Source: Lachnospiraceae bacterium (lineage in GTDB: Bacteria > Bacillota > Clostridia > Lachnospirales > Lachnospiraceae). Taken from it: a stretch of 64,000 nucleotides of DNA. The position numbers were made by a program, and so were the translations under genes. Below are positions 27,857 to 35,864 of the stretch, one piece after another. The first letter of the stretch is position 1. Every line of letters begins with the position of its first letter. Below the pieces are notes generated by a model. The model was not told the DNA's origin, did not search any database, and worked only from the letters and a program-made list of their open reading frames with translations. The stretch lies in contig JAJQDE010000037.1 in NCBI GenBank assembly GCA_021202335.1, positions 1-64,000 on the forward strand, given 5' to 3'.

Positions 27857-29320
27857 ATGAGAGCATTGGAAAATCTGAAGCCTGAAAAGGTATTTTATTA
27901 TTTTGAGGATATCTGCCGTATTCCGCACGGCTCGGGAAATTTGGACAAAATAAGCGGCTTCCTTGAGCGCTTTGCGCAGGATAGAGGTCTTTACCATATC
28001 AGGGATAAGGCAAACAATGTCATTATCGTAAAGGAAGCGACGGACGGCTATGAGGAAGCCGAGCCCATTATTCTGCAGGGACATATCGATATGGTGGCGG
28101 TAAAGAAAAAGGACTGCGACATTGATTTGGAAAAGGACGCGCTGCGCTTAAAGACAGAGGGCGATTATGTTTACGCGGAGGGAACAAGCCTCGGAGGGGA
28201 CGACGGTATTGCCGTTGCGTATATCCTTGCGCTGCTTGACTCGGACGATATTCCGCACCCGCGCATTGAGGCGGTGCTGACGGCGGATGAGGAGGTCGGA
28301 ATGGACGGCGCGTCCGCAATCGATTTGTCCGGGCTGAAAGCCCGCAGGATGCTGAATATCGACTCGGAGGAGGAGGGAATCCTTCTTACAAGCTGCGCAG
28401 GCGGAGTCAGAGTGGATTGCAAAATCCCCATAAAGCGGGTAAGCCGGTCCGCAGACATGCAATGCCTTGAATTAAAGGTGGGCGGACTGCAGGGCGGACA
28501 TTCGGGCACGGAGATTGATAAGGAGCGGGGAAACGCCATACAGCTTTTGGGAACTGCTCTGTGTCAGCTTATGCAGCACGATGATTTCGCGTTTAAGCTT
28601 GCCGATATACGCGGCGGCGATAAGGACAACGCCATACCGATTGAAGCGTCGGCAGTCCTGTGCGTTAATAAGGATAAGGTAAGTGAGCTTATGGCGGAAA
28701 CGGAAAAGATTGCCAAAGAAATGAAAAATGAATACCGCTCTAAGGAGAAAAAGCTTTTCGTGGAAGCATGCCTGTGTGAGGGCAATGCTGATATAAAAAA
28801 TACTTTTGACAGGGAGAGCACTCAAAGAGCTGTTGCGTTTCTTACTGCCATGCCTAACGGTGTGCAGGCGATGAGCGCGGATATTGAGGGGCTTGTGGAA
28901 ACCTCGCTCAACGCAGGGATTTTGACCTGCAATGAAAACGGGATGGTGGTGAGCTTTGCGCTTAGAAGCGCCATAGAAACAGCTAAGAAAAAGCTGAAGC
29001 TAAAGCTTGATACGCTTGCGGGGCTGGTCGGAGGCAGAACGCAGGAGCATGGCGATTACCCCGGGTGGCAGTTTAATCCCGACTCAAAGCTGCGCGCCGA
29101 TATGGTGAGAATTTATCAGGAAATGTTTGGCACGCCGCCTAAGGTGGAGGAGCTTCATGCGGGTCTTGAGTGCGGCATAATGATTTCCAAGCTGCCGGGG
29201 CTTGACTGCGTGTCCTTCGGACCTGATATTTTGGATATTCACACGACGGAGGAAAGACTCAGCATTTCCTCGACGAAAAGGATGTGGGATTATCTGCTGG
29301 AAATTCTGAAACAGAAATGA
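27857..29320 (+). CDS. pepD: Aminoacyl-histidine dipeptidase (M20C)
   Basis: Cytosolic zinc dipeptidase (carnosinase-type) of 487 residues. Metal and catalytic motifs are visible: LQGHIDMV (metal His and catalytic Asp), GTSLGGDDGI (metal Asp), TADEEVGMDGA (catalytic Glu), NIDSEEEG, GGLQGGHSG in the lid domain, and HAGLECGI near the C-terminus. It cleaves Xaa-His and related dipeptides for amino-acid salvage. Expression is likely monocistronic. GAGGGAAAG precedes the ATG. Confidence 0.93.
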   Translation: MRALENLKPEKVFYYFEDICRIPHGSGNLDKISGFLERFAQDRGLYHIRDKANNVIIVKEATDGYEEAEPIILQGHIDMVAVKKKDCDIDLEKDALRLKTEGDYVYAEGTSLGGDDGIAVAYILALLDSDDIPHPRIEAVLTADEEVGMDGASAIDLSGLKARRMLNIDSEEEGILLTSCAGGVRVDCKIPIKRVSRSADMQCLELKVGGLQGGHSGTEIDKERGNAIQLLGTALCQLMQHDDFAFKLADIRGGDKDNAIPIEASAVLCVNKDKVSELMAETEKIAKEMKNEYRSKEKKLFVEACLCEGNADIKNTFDRESTQRAVAFLTAMPNGVQAMSADIEGLVETSLNAGILTCNENGMVVSFALRSAIETAKKKLKLKLDTLAGLVGGRTQEHGDYPGWQFNPDSKLRADMVRIYQEMFGTPPKVEELHAGLECGIMISKLPGLDCVSFGPDILDIHTTEERLSISSTKRMWDYLLEILKQK

Positions 29321-29422
29321 TAAGTGAAAACAGTGCCGTGGAGAATGTCCCGATTAAGCCATTCTCCGCGGCAATTCATGATAATGCCCATGATGACATA
29401 TCATTATTTTGATATGCCATTA

Positions 29423-29638
29423 TTATGACTCGCTTGTTGTATTGCCAAGGCGCATGTAAAAGCATATCAGATAAAGACCGCATATGCCTACCAGGGCGTA
29501 AATGATTCTGGAAAACCAGGTCATGCTTCCAAAAATCGCGGCAACAAGATTAAAATCAAAAAATCCTATCAATCCCCAGTTTATTGCGCCGATTATGGCA
29601 ATCGTCAAAGCGATGCCGTCAATAATTTTATTACCCAT
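29423..29638 (-). CDS. DUF378 small membrane protein
   Basis: A 71-residue protein with two hydrophobic segments and the DUF378 pattern ALTIAIIGAINWGLIGFFDFNLV. The function is unknown; the family is widespread in Firmicutes. GAGG, in the leader sequence GAAATGAGG, lies 8 nt before the start. This leader belongs to a repeat family shared with groEL and three other genes. Confidence 0.85.
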   Translation of the reverse strand: MGNKIIDGIALTIAIIGAINWGLIGFFDFNLVAAIFGSMTWFSRIIYALVGICGLYLICFYMRLGNTTSES

Positions 29639-29640
29639 AT

Positions 29641-29750
29641 TTTTACCTCATTTCTGCGCTGCTCTTTGCGTATAAAGTAATGTCTTTGTGCATAATGCAA
29701 TGTTTGTGCGAGCTATGCGTAGCATAGCTTTGCAGCGCGCAGTCACAAAC
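29641..29750 (-). repeat. Leader repeat family, copy A (DUF378 gene)
   Basis: Read on the minus strand, it runs from GTTTGTGACTGCGCGCTGC through CACAAACATTGC to AAAGAGCAGCGCAGAAATGAGG just before the start codon. It matches the groEL leader (56821-56888) nearly base for base, with an extra hairpin AGCTATGC/GCATAGCT (29711-29729) inserted. Confidence 0.8.
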
Positions 29751-29826
29751 TTGCAGAACCAACATAGTTGCAGAACCAACATAGTTGCAGAACCAACATA
29801 GTTGCAGAACCAACATAGTTGGTTCT
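29751..29826 (+). repeat. Four tandem 17-bp repeats ending in a hairpin
   Basis: TTGCAGAACCAACATAG is repeated exactly four times (29751-29818). The last unit runs into TTGGTTCT, forming AGAACCAA-CATAG-TTGGTTCT. It is too short and has no spacers, so it is not CRISPR. Confidence 0.9.
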
Positions 29827-29966
29827 TTGGTCTTGTCAGGAGTAGTATTAGGAAAAAATCAAAAATTATACGTGAATATAAGGGGTTATTTTATAAAAAT
29901 TTGTCAATAATTAAGCTCTAAAGCAGTAAAATGCTGTTATAATTTCATAAACTTTACATAATTAAA

Positions 29967-29995
29967 TTGAAATAATTTCAGTTATGTGATACTAT
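29967..29995 (+). promoter_or_regulatory. Candidate promoter of the Lys/Ala-rich protein gene
   Basis: TTGAAA (29967-29972), 17 nt, TACTAT (29990-29995), 69 nt before the GTG start. The AT-rich remainder of 29830-30063 shows no gene. Confidence 0.45.
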
Positions 29996-30063
29996 AAAAA
30001 TACATTTGGAGCACACGACATTTTAGGCGGAAAAATCAGAGTATTAGTTCAGGAGAGGTTAAA

Positions 30064-30522
30064 GTGAGAACAGTGAAAGTAGAAAAAAATTTAGAAAAAA
30101 ACACAGCAGCAAAAAAAGCGGTAGAGAAGAAGGAAGTCAATGCGGCAGCCCCTGTTGAAACGGCAAAGACGGAGAAAGCGGCGACAGCACCGAAGGCATC
30201 TGTTGCGGCACCGAAAGTACCTGTTGCAGCGCCGGTAAAGAAGGAAGCTGCGGCAAAGCCCGTTAAGCCGGCAGCAAAGAAGGAAGCACCGGCAAAGACA
30301 ACAAAGGCAGCTAAAGCGTCGGTTTCTCAGAATATTGTCCTGCAGGTAAACGGCAGAGAAGATTTGACTATGGAAAGTCTTGTTGACCGTGTCAAGGAAG
30401 CCTATGCGGCGGAAGGTCATTCCACGGCTTCCATAAAGAGCGTGGATATCTACGTAAAGCCTGAGGAGAACATGGTTTACTATGTTATCGACGGCTATGC
30501 GTCAGGCATCAGCTTATATTGA
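30064..30522 (+). CDS. Lys/Ala-rich protein with C-terminal DUF6465-like domain
   Basis: A 152-residue protein. Residues 1-~88 are low-complexity Ala/Lys/Pro/Val (AAKKAVEKK, KPVKPAAKKEAPAK), resembling histone H1-like tails. The C-terminal ~64 residues (IVLQVNGREDLTMESLVDRVKEAY to the end) form a compact domain that I recall as DUF6465. DNA or RNA binding by the tail is an inference from composition. The GTG start has AGGAGAGG 6 nt upstream. A terminator follows at 30567. Confidence 0.8.
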   Translation: MRTVKVEKNLEKNTAAKKAVEKKEVNAAAPVETAKTEKAATAPKASVAAPKVPVAAPVKKEAAAKPVKPAAKKEAPAKTTKAAKASVSQNIVLQVNGREDLTMESLVDRVKEAYAAEGHSTASIKSVDIYVKPEENMVYYVIDGYASGISLY

Positions 30523-30566
30523 TTTGATTATTATTGATTATTTTATTATCTTTTGTCGGCGAGTTG

Positions 30567-30608
30567 AACCGTCCCCAAACCGTATTTACGGCTCAGGGGC
30601 GGTTTTTT
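30567..30608 (+). terminator. Intrinsic terminator
   Basis: AACCGtCCCC (30567-30576) pairs with GGGGCGGTT, with inner CCGT/ACGG pairing, then TTTTTT. Confidence 0.88.
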
Positions 30609-30655
30609 ACTTATTTGCGGATTGAAAAATCAGTGCGTCAGCATGTTTTTTCAAT

Positions 30656-30838
30656 CTATTCCCCAATGATATCATCGGGAAATATCAGGTTTAAGGCTTC
30701 CCGCTCCTCATAGGTAATGTTGGTAAAATAGTCAAGGACAGTAGTAATGTTGGTCTTTTTTGCCTTACATAGCAGGTATATTACATCAGAAAGCTGTGAA
30801 ATAATATCCTTCATGCGCATGGTATCGATTTTTTTCAT
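30656..30838 (-). CDS. Hypothetical 60-residue protein
   Basis: A short charged cytoplasmic protein (MKKIDTMRMKDIISQLSDVIYLL to PDDIIGE) with no recognised family and no membrane segment. Support comes from a good ribosome site (ATGAGGTAAAAT before the ATG), which is part of the dispersed leader repeat, and from its position in an otherwise empty gap. Helical prediction is plausible throughout. Confidence 0.6.
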   Translation of the reverse strand: MKKIDTMRMKDIISQLSDVIYLLCKAKKTNITTVLDYFTNITYEEREALNLIFPDDIIGE

Positions 30839-30840
30839 AT

Positions 30841-30892
30841 TTTACCTCATTTCTGCGCTGCTCTTTGCGCATAACGCAATGTTGGTGACTGC
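30841..30892 (-). repeat. Leader repeat family, copy B
   Basis: On the minus strand: GCAGTCACCAACATTGCG, then TTATGCGCAAAGAGCAGCGCAGAAATGAGG. TGCGC and GCGCA form a 5-bp hairpin just before the ribosome site of the 60-residue ORF. Confidence 0.8.
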
Positions 30893-31041
30893 GTTTCAGC
30901 CCTTTGCCTTTCCGCCGGATGCTGTTTGGCAGGGCAGCATATTTATTTTTACTTTATCACAGGATAACGATAATGTCCATAATGGTACCGGCGCGGAAAA
31001 AAGAAGGAAAATCCATTCATTGGAAAAGCGCTCATTTGCGC

Positions 31042-31070
31042 TTGACTTTGGCGGGCAATGCAGATAGGAT
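31042..31070 (+). promoter_or_regulatory. Candidate promoter of the pyrophosphatase gene
   Basis: TTGACT (31042-31047), 17 nt, TAGGAT (31065-31070). Confidence 0.45.
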
Positions 31071-31115
31071 ATAAATTGAAAAAAAATGTGGGCTTGAGTA
31101 AGAATGGAGATTATT

Positions 31116-32783
31116 ATGGAAAATTTATCAGGTACGGGGCGACCGGTTTTTATCGTGGGGCATAAAAATCCCGATACAGATTCAATCTGTTCGGCGATTG
31201 CATACGCATATCTTAAAAACGCATGTGACACGGATTGCGCTTATATTCCCGCAAGGGCGGGGCAGGTCAATCAGGAAACGCAGTACGTGTTAAACGCGTT
31301 TCATGCGGAACCGCCTGTATATCTGCATGACGTGATGACGGACGTGCGCGATATAGAAATTAATGATGTGGAGGGTGTGACGCAGGATGTGTCGCTCAAA
31401 AAGGCATGGCATCTGATGCGCGACAGGGGAGATGTGACGCTTCCCGTTATAGAAGGGAAAAAGCTTACGGGAATTATCACAATCGGCGACATCGCGACGG
31501 CATATATGGACGTGTATGATAACGGCATTTTGTCAAGAGCAAAGACCTCGTATAAAAATATTCTTGAAACGCTTGAAGCGCAGATGCCGGTGGGAGATGA
31601 AAACGGGTATTTTGAAAGCGGGGATGTGGTCATTGCAACGGCAAATCCGGATGTGCTTGAGGACTACATCCACGCGGGAGATATGGTAATCCTCGGAAAC
31701 CGTTATGAAACGCAGCTCTGTGCGATAGAGATGGGTGCGGCGTGCGTGATTGTCACGATGGGAGCAAAAATATCAAAGACCATTCAAATCTTTGCGGCAG
31801 AGCACGGCTGCGTGCTTATCAGCACCTCTTACGATACGGCGACGGTCGCAAGACTGGTGAACCAAAGCATGCCGATTGGTTATTTTATGAAAAGGGAGCG
31901 TCTCACCACCTTTAAAATTACGGACAAGACAGAGGATATCAAGGCAATCATGAAAAAGAAGCGCTATCATGATTTTCCTGTGCTTGATGAGAATGACAAT
32001 TACGTGGGAATGATTTCACGCCGCACGCTTTTGAACCTGCGCAAAAAGCAGCTTATCCTTGTCGACCACAACGAGCTGTCACAGACAGTGGATGGTATTG
32101 AATTTGCGGATATTTTGGAAATTATAGACCATCACAGGATAGGGACTCTCGAAACGGTATCGCCGGTTTATTTTAGAAATCAGCCGCTTGGCTGTACGGC
32201 GACGATTGTATATCAGATGTACCGTGAGAAGGGCGTGGAAATCCCTGAAAATATTGCGGGGCTTATGATGGCGGCGATTATTTCAGATACGCTGATGTTC
32301 CGTTCTCCGACCGTGACGGAGCCGGACAGGGAGGCGGCGTACAGGCTCTCCGAAATCTGCGGCGTTGAGCCGGAGGAATTTGCGGTTGACATGTTCGGCG
32401 CGGGCAGCAATTTGGGTGACAAGCCGGCGGACGAGATATTTAAGCAGGACAACAAAAGCTTTTCCGCAAACGGCTTTGAATTCAGCGTAGGTCAGATTAA
32501 TTCCATGAACAGCATTGAGCTGGATGAAATCAAGGAAAAGATTGTGCCTTATATAGAGGAGCAGTTTGCAAAGCTCAATGTGGATATGTGCTTTTTCATG
32601 CTGACCAATATCGGATATGAAAAGACAGAGCTGCTGTGCTTTGGAAACAGGGCGGACGAGCTTGTGCGGGAGGCGTTTATGATGCCAAAGGAGCAGAAGC
32701 GGTTTGTGCTCAAAAATTTAGTGTCGCGAAAGAAACAGCTTATTCCGGCGTTTGTGTCCGTGCTTCAGCAGTGGGAAAAATGA
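31116..32783 (+). CDS. ppaC: CBS-DRTGG-DHH family II inorganic pyrophosphatase
   Basis: The 555-residue protein hydrolyses pyrophosphate using Mn/Co. The DHH domain starts with VGHKNPDTDSICSA. It is split by a regulatory insert: CBS 1 (~65-125), a DRTGG domain (~130-245) and CBS 2 (~250-300). The DHH part resumes with LVDHNELSQTV and IIDHHRIG, and DHHA2 follows. This layout matches clostridial CBS-PPases, which are regulated by AMP/ADP and diadenosine polyphosphates. ATG 31116 is preferred over ATG 31104 because GGAGA (31106-31110) is its ribosome site. Confidence 0.9.
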   Translation: MENLSGTGRPVFIVGHKNPDTDSICSAIAYAYLKNACDTDCAYIPARAGQVNQETQYVLNAFHAEPPVYLHDVMTDVRDIEINDVEGVTQDVSLKKAWHLMRDRGDVTLPVIEGKKLTGIITIGDIATAYMDVYDNGILSRAKTSYKNILETLEAQMPVGDENGYFESGDVVIATANPDVLEDYIHAGDMVILGNRYETQLCAIEMGAACVIVTMGAKISKTIQIFAAEHGCVLISTSYDTATVARLVNQSMPIGYFMKRERLTTFKITDKTEDIKAIMKKKRYHDFPVLDENDNYVGMISRRTLLNLRKKQLILVDHNELSQTVDGIEFADILEIIDHHRIGTLETVSPVYFRNQPLGCTATIVYQMYREKGVEIPENIAGLMMAAIISDTLMFRSPTVTEPDREAAYRLSEICGVEPEEFAVDMFGAGSNLGDKPADEIFKQDNKSFSANGFEFSVGQINSMNSIELDEIKEKIVPYIEEQFAKLNVDMCFFMLTNIGYEKTELLCFGNRADELVREAFMMPKEQKRFVLKNLVSRKKQLIPAFVSVLQQWEK

Positions 32784-32811
32784 CGGACACGCAGCGCATC
32801 CGCGCGGAGCG

Positions 32812-32843
32812 TTTTATCGTATAGGACGAACCCTCCTATACGA
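32812..32843 (-). repeat. ATCGTA-palindrome repeat, copy 2
   Basis: Perfect 11-bp palindrome ATCGTATAGGA/TCCTATACGAT around a GGTTCG loop. On the minus strand it directly follows the T-run of the terminator at 32845-32873. Confidence 0.75.
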
Positions 32844-32844
32844 C

Positions 32845-32873
32845 AAAAAAGCATCGCGATAAGCGATGCTTTT
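32845..32873 (-). terminator. Bidirectional intrinsic terminator
   Basis: GCATCGC (32851-32857) pairs with GCGATGC (32863-32869), flanked by A6 and T4. It can end tRNA-Pro on the minus strand and the pyrophosphatase gene on the plus strand. Confidence 0.9.
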
Positions 32874-32904
32874 ATATGCGCAGGGCGCAAGAAAAATTAT
32901 ATAA

Positions 32905-32979
32905 TCGGAGTGACAAGATTCGAACTTGCGGCCTCCACCTCCCTAAGATGGCGCTCTAGCCAAACTGAGCCACACCCCG
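32905..32979 (-). tRNA. tRNA-Pro (anticodon AGG)
   Basis: A 75-nt cloverleaf. Acceptor CGGGGTG pairs with CACTCCG, the D-arm is GCTC/GAGC, anticodon stem CCATC/GGTGG holds loop TTAGGGA (anticodon AGG, G37), and the T-loop is TTCGAAT. The discriminator is A and CCA is not encoded. A34 would need deamination to inosine to read codons beyond CCU. Confidence 0.95.
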
Positions 32980-32999
32980 ATTGTCAAGCGACATGTATC

Positions 33000-33028
33000 A
33001 GTATACACATTAAAAGACAAATTGTCAA
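33000..33028 (-). promoter_or_regulatory. Promoter of tRNA-Pro
   Basis: On the minus strand TTGACA, 17 nt, TATACT, ending 21 nt before the tRNA. Confidence 0.8.
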
Positions 33029-33069
33029 CAGAAAAATAAATTTTTCAAAAATAAAATGTAAAACGACAT

Positions 33070-33130
33070 TGACAATTGTCAGACAATTTGATATATTGTT
33101 TGTATGACTGTGACAACTCCATCACAGTCA
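33070..33130. promoter_or_regulatory. Cluster of short palindromes
   Basis: TGACAATTGTCA (33070-33081) overlaps TTGTC-A-GACAA. Further on TGACTGTGA (33105-33113) pairs with TCACAGTCA (33122-33130). They are candidate operators or hairpins between the divergent tRNA-Pro and the DUF3810 gene. Confidence 0.5.
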
Positions 33131-33179
33131 ATAACTCTTTTTCGGTATAAATCTCCGGAAACAAGCGAGTTTATTTTTG

Positions 33180-33236
33180 AAAAAGCATCTTTCTGAATGT
33201 ATACCCCAAATTTATACATTCAGATCGATGCTTTTT
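33180..33236 (+). terminator. Long symmetric terminator hairpin
   Basis: AAAAGCATC and CTGAATGTATA pair with TATACATTCAG and GATGCTTTT. The structure is T-rich at one end and A-rich at the other, so it works in both directions. There is no obvious gene upstream on the + strand. Confidence 0.8.
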
Positions 33237-33252
33237 GTCGTATAGGAAAGCG
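33237..33252 (+). repeat. ATCGTA-palindrome repeat, copy 3 (left arm only)
   Basis: TCGTATAGGAAAGCGGG directly follows the T-run of the terminator at 33180-33236. The right arm is missing. Confidence 0.55.
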
Positions 33253-33355
33253 GGAAAGCGGTTTTGGTCAATGTTCACAATTTATTTATAATTTGATAAT
33301 AAAAATGTGATATTATATATAAAAATCGGTCTGCTTACAGGAACGGGGAATGTAG

Positions 33356-34534
33356 ATGAAAAAATTCAAAATCAGGGCGAAGCATATATTTGCGGCGGGA
33401 GCAGCGGGGGCTGTTCTGCTAAATGCCGTGTCGTGGAAAAGCGTTGCTTTTAGTGATTGGTATGTCGGGCATATTTTCCCTATTTGGCTGAATACGTATG
33501 CCCGCCTTACAAGTCTTGCCCCTTTTTCGGTAGGAGAGATCATGCTCGTGCTTGCCGTGCTCATAACTTTGTTTGGAGCAGGCTTTTTTGTATTTAATCT
33601 GTTCCAAAGAAACCGCTATAAAAACGCTCTGAAGCGGTTTGGGGCTGCCTACGCGTGGCTCGTGCTTGCCGTGTGTTATATTATGACCCTGAATTGCTTT
33701 ATTTTGTATCATGCATCCGATTTTTCACAAAAATACATGGCGAGCGAGGATAAGGAGGAGAGCAGCCTGCTTGCGGACGTGTCTGACAATGCGGCGGCTA
33801 AAGCGGATACAGGCAGCCATACTAAAAAGGAGCTGGCGCTGCTGCGCGATTTTTGGGTGGAAAAGTGCAACGCGCTGGCGCGGGAAATACCGCATGACGA
33901 CAGCGGGGAAGCATACTATGACGGAGATTTGGTGGAGGCGGCGATGCAAGCGATGAAAAAGCTCGGAGAGGAATACGGGCAGCTTTCCGGTTTTTACGTG
34001 ACGCCCAAATATCTTACCTGCTCGGAATTTTTCAGTCAGCAGTATATCATGGGATATTATTTTCCGTTCTCGCTTGAGGCAAACATTAATTCCGTTATGT
34101 ATATCACAAACGTGGCTCCTACGGTGTGCCATGAGCTTGCGCACACAAAGGGCTTTATCAATGAGGACGATGCAAATATGATTGCCTTTCTTGCATGTAC
34201 TCAGTCTGATGATAAATTTTTACGGTATTGCGGATATCTTAGCGTGTTAAACTATGTAAACAATGACTTTTATGAGTCGATAAACGAGGATGCGTCGGTA
34301 TACAGGTCACATGTGCGCATCAGCGATGTGGTTGCGGACGACAATATCTTTCTCACAAAGGAGGAGTGGCAGGCGGTCGAGAAAAAGGCGGTTGTAAAGA
34401 CTGCGACCGTGAAAAAGGTGTCAAACGCCTTTACGGAAACGACGCTTAAATTAAACGGCGTGGAAGAGGGGATGCAGCAGTACAGCAATGTCGTGGAGCT
34501 TCTGCTTGCATATTATGACGGAGAATTGTATTAA
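33356..34534 (+). CDS. DUF3810 membrane protein with HExxH metalloprotease motif
   Basis: A 392-residue protein. Three hydrophobic segments (about 10-30, 58-82 and 98-117) are followed by a large domain carrying HELAHTKGF (H259-E260-H263) and then EDDANMIAFLAC. That arrangement resembles a zincin active site (HExxH plus a downstream Glu). The overall pattern matches what I recall as DUF3810. Proteolysis is an inference. The next gene starts 33 nt downstream and may be cotranscribed. Confidence 0.82.
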   Translation: MKKFKIRAKHIFAAGAAGAVLLNAVSWKSVAFSDWYVGHIFPIWLNTYARLTSLAPFSVGEIMLVLAVLITLFGAGFFVFNLFQRNRYKNALKRFGAAYAWLVLAVCYIMTLNCFILYHASDFSQKYMASEDKEESSLLADVSDNAAAKADTGSHTKKELALLRDFWVEKCNALAREIPHDDSGEAYYDGDLVEAAMQAMKKLGEEYGQLSGFYVTPKYLTCSEFFSQQYIMGYYFPFSLEANINSVMYITNVAPTVCHELAHTKGFINEDDANMIAFLACTQSDDKFLRYCGYLSVLNYVNNDFYESINEDASVYRSHVRISDVVADDNIFLTKEEWQAVEKKAVVKTATVKKVSNAFTETTLKLNGVEEGMQQYSNVVELLLAYYDGELY

Positions 34535-34567
34535 TGTGCCGGTATGGTTGGGAGGAAGCTTTTAAAT

Positions 34568-35725
34568 ATGGGAAATGTCATTTCATATGTTGACGAATAT
34601 GGGGGCTTTACCTTTGCGGAAAAACCCTTTTGCGAGCTTGACGGCTTGATATTTGCGCATTTTTCGTACTTTATTTATACCGGTATTGTCCATGCGCCGG
34701 GAGATAACAGACCGGCGGTGCAGCTTAGCGATGTGGCGCAGAAAATCAATTGGGACAGGTTTATTTCCGTAAAATGGGAGCCTGAAAAAAACAGAGAGCT
34801 TTTTTATAAGACCGCGTTTTCGCGCAGATTCAGGAAAACGGGGCTGAATTTTTTGGTGGAGGAGCTTGACAGGGAAAGGGACGTTCAGTTTTGCGCCGTG
34901 ACATTCCTTTTGGGAAACGGAGATGTGTTTTTGTCGGTTAGGGGTACTGACGATGAGCTTATCGGCTGGCGCGAGGACTTTGACATGGCGTACCGCACGC
35001 CCGTGGAGGCGCAGATAAGGAGCACGGAATATGTCAATAGGGTTGCGGAGCTTTTGGCGAGGAAACGGGGGCTTCGGCTGTATCTTGGGGGACATTCAAA
35101 GGGAGGAAACCTTGCGGTTTATGCCGCGATGACCTGTAAAGAAAGCATTAAGCCCAAAATCGGGCGCATTTACGACATGGACGGTCCGGGCTTCCGCCCT
35201 GATTTTATGGAAACGCTGGATTATGCCGGGATGAGAGATAAGATATTAAAAATCGTGCCGGACGAGTCCTTTATCGGAATGTTGATGGAAACGGGAACGG
35301 ATTTTGAGCTGATCAAAAGCAGTGAAATCGGGCTGCGCCAGCATGCCTGCTTTTCGTGGAGCGTGGAAGGCGACCGTTTTGAACGCGCCGAAAATCAGGT
35401 GCCGAAGCGCAAGGAGCTTTACGATAAAATCAACAGGTGGATTTTTGAGCTTGACAGAGAGCTGGTGGGGGAATTTATTGACGCGCTGTTTGGGATGATA
35501 GAGGTGACTGAGGCGAGCACGCTTACGGAGCTGAAGGAGGCGGGAAATGAGATGCCTAAAAGGCTTCATGCGCTGATGCGGATATACGCGCAGATAAGCG
35601 ACGATACAAAGCGTGTGTTTTGGGACATCAGCCGGTTTATGGCGGAAATGATGGCGGCTGACGGTCAGGAGAGAATGAGGCGGGGGAAGGCGATAGATAA
35701 AATCAGACAGCGGCTTGAGCAGTAA
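34568..35725 (+). CDS. Lipase-fold protein (DUF2974/Mbeg1-like)
   Basis: The 385-residue cytoplasmic alpha/beta-hydrolase-like protein has a nucleophile elbow, LGGHSKGGNLAVYA (GHSKG, Ser near 178), preceded by FLSVRGTDDELIGWREDF. This pattern is typical of the Mbeg1/DUF2974 family of lipase-related proteins; the substrate is unknown. ATG 34568 is chosen over ATG 34544 because GGGAGGAAG (34550-34558) lies between them as its ribosome site. No signal peptide is seen. Confidence 0.85.
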   Translation: MGNVISYVDEYGGFTFAEKPFCELDGLIFAHFSYFIYTGIVHAPGDNRPAVQLSDVAQKINWDRFISVKWEPEKNRELFYKTAFSRRFRKTGLNFLVEELDRERDVQFCAVTFLLGNGDVFLSVRGTDDELIGWREDFDMAYRTPVEAQIRSTEYVNRVAELLARKRGLRLYLGGHSKGGNLAVYAAMTCKESIKPKIGRIYDMDGPGFRPDFMETLDYAGMRDKILKIVPDESFIGMLMETGTDFELIKSSEIGLRQHACFSWSVEGDRFERAENQVPKRKELYDKINRWIFELDRELVGEFIDALFGMIEVTEASTLTELKEAGNEMPKRLHALMRIYAQISDDTKRVFWDISRFMAEMMAADGQERMRRGKAIDKIRQRLEQ

Positions 35726-35766
35726 CCCAACTGTAAAAGCTTTCATAAAAAGTGCCCTAAATGTGG

Positions 35767-35793
35767 TTGACTTTCTGCTTAAAACGATATAAA
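35767..35793 (+). promoter_or_regulatory. Candidate promoter of the hexuronate operon
   Basis: TTGACT (35767-35772), then TATAAA (35788-35793) at 15 nt spacing. The spacing is short, so the exact -10 may differ. Confidence 0.45.
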
Positions 35794-35801
35794 ATTCAAA
35801 T

Positions 35802-35815
35802 TGTAAGTGCTTACA
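35802..35815 (+). promoter_or_regulatory. LacI/CcpA-type operator candidate
   Basis: TGTAAGTGCTTACA has perfect TGTAAG/CTTACA half-sites around a central TG. It resembles LacI-family and cre operators and lies just downstream of the candidate -10, a repression position. Confidence 0.6.
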
Positions 35816-35864
35816 GCTTTTTGGCGTAAGCGGCGAAAGATTTTAATTGATAGGAGATAACAGT

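Noticed and set aside
29751-29826. Possible CRISPR array
   Set aside because: Units are 17 bp and directly abutting, with no spacers and no cas genes in the window.
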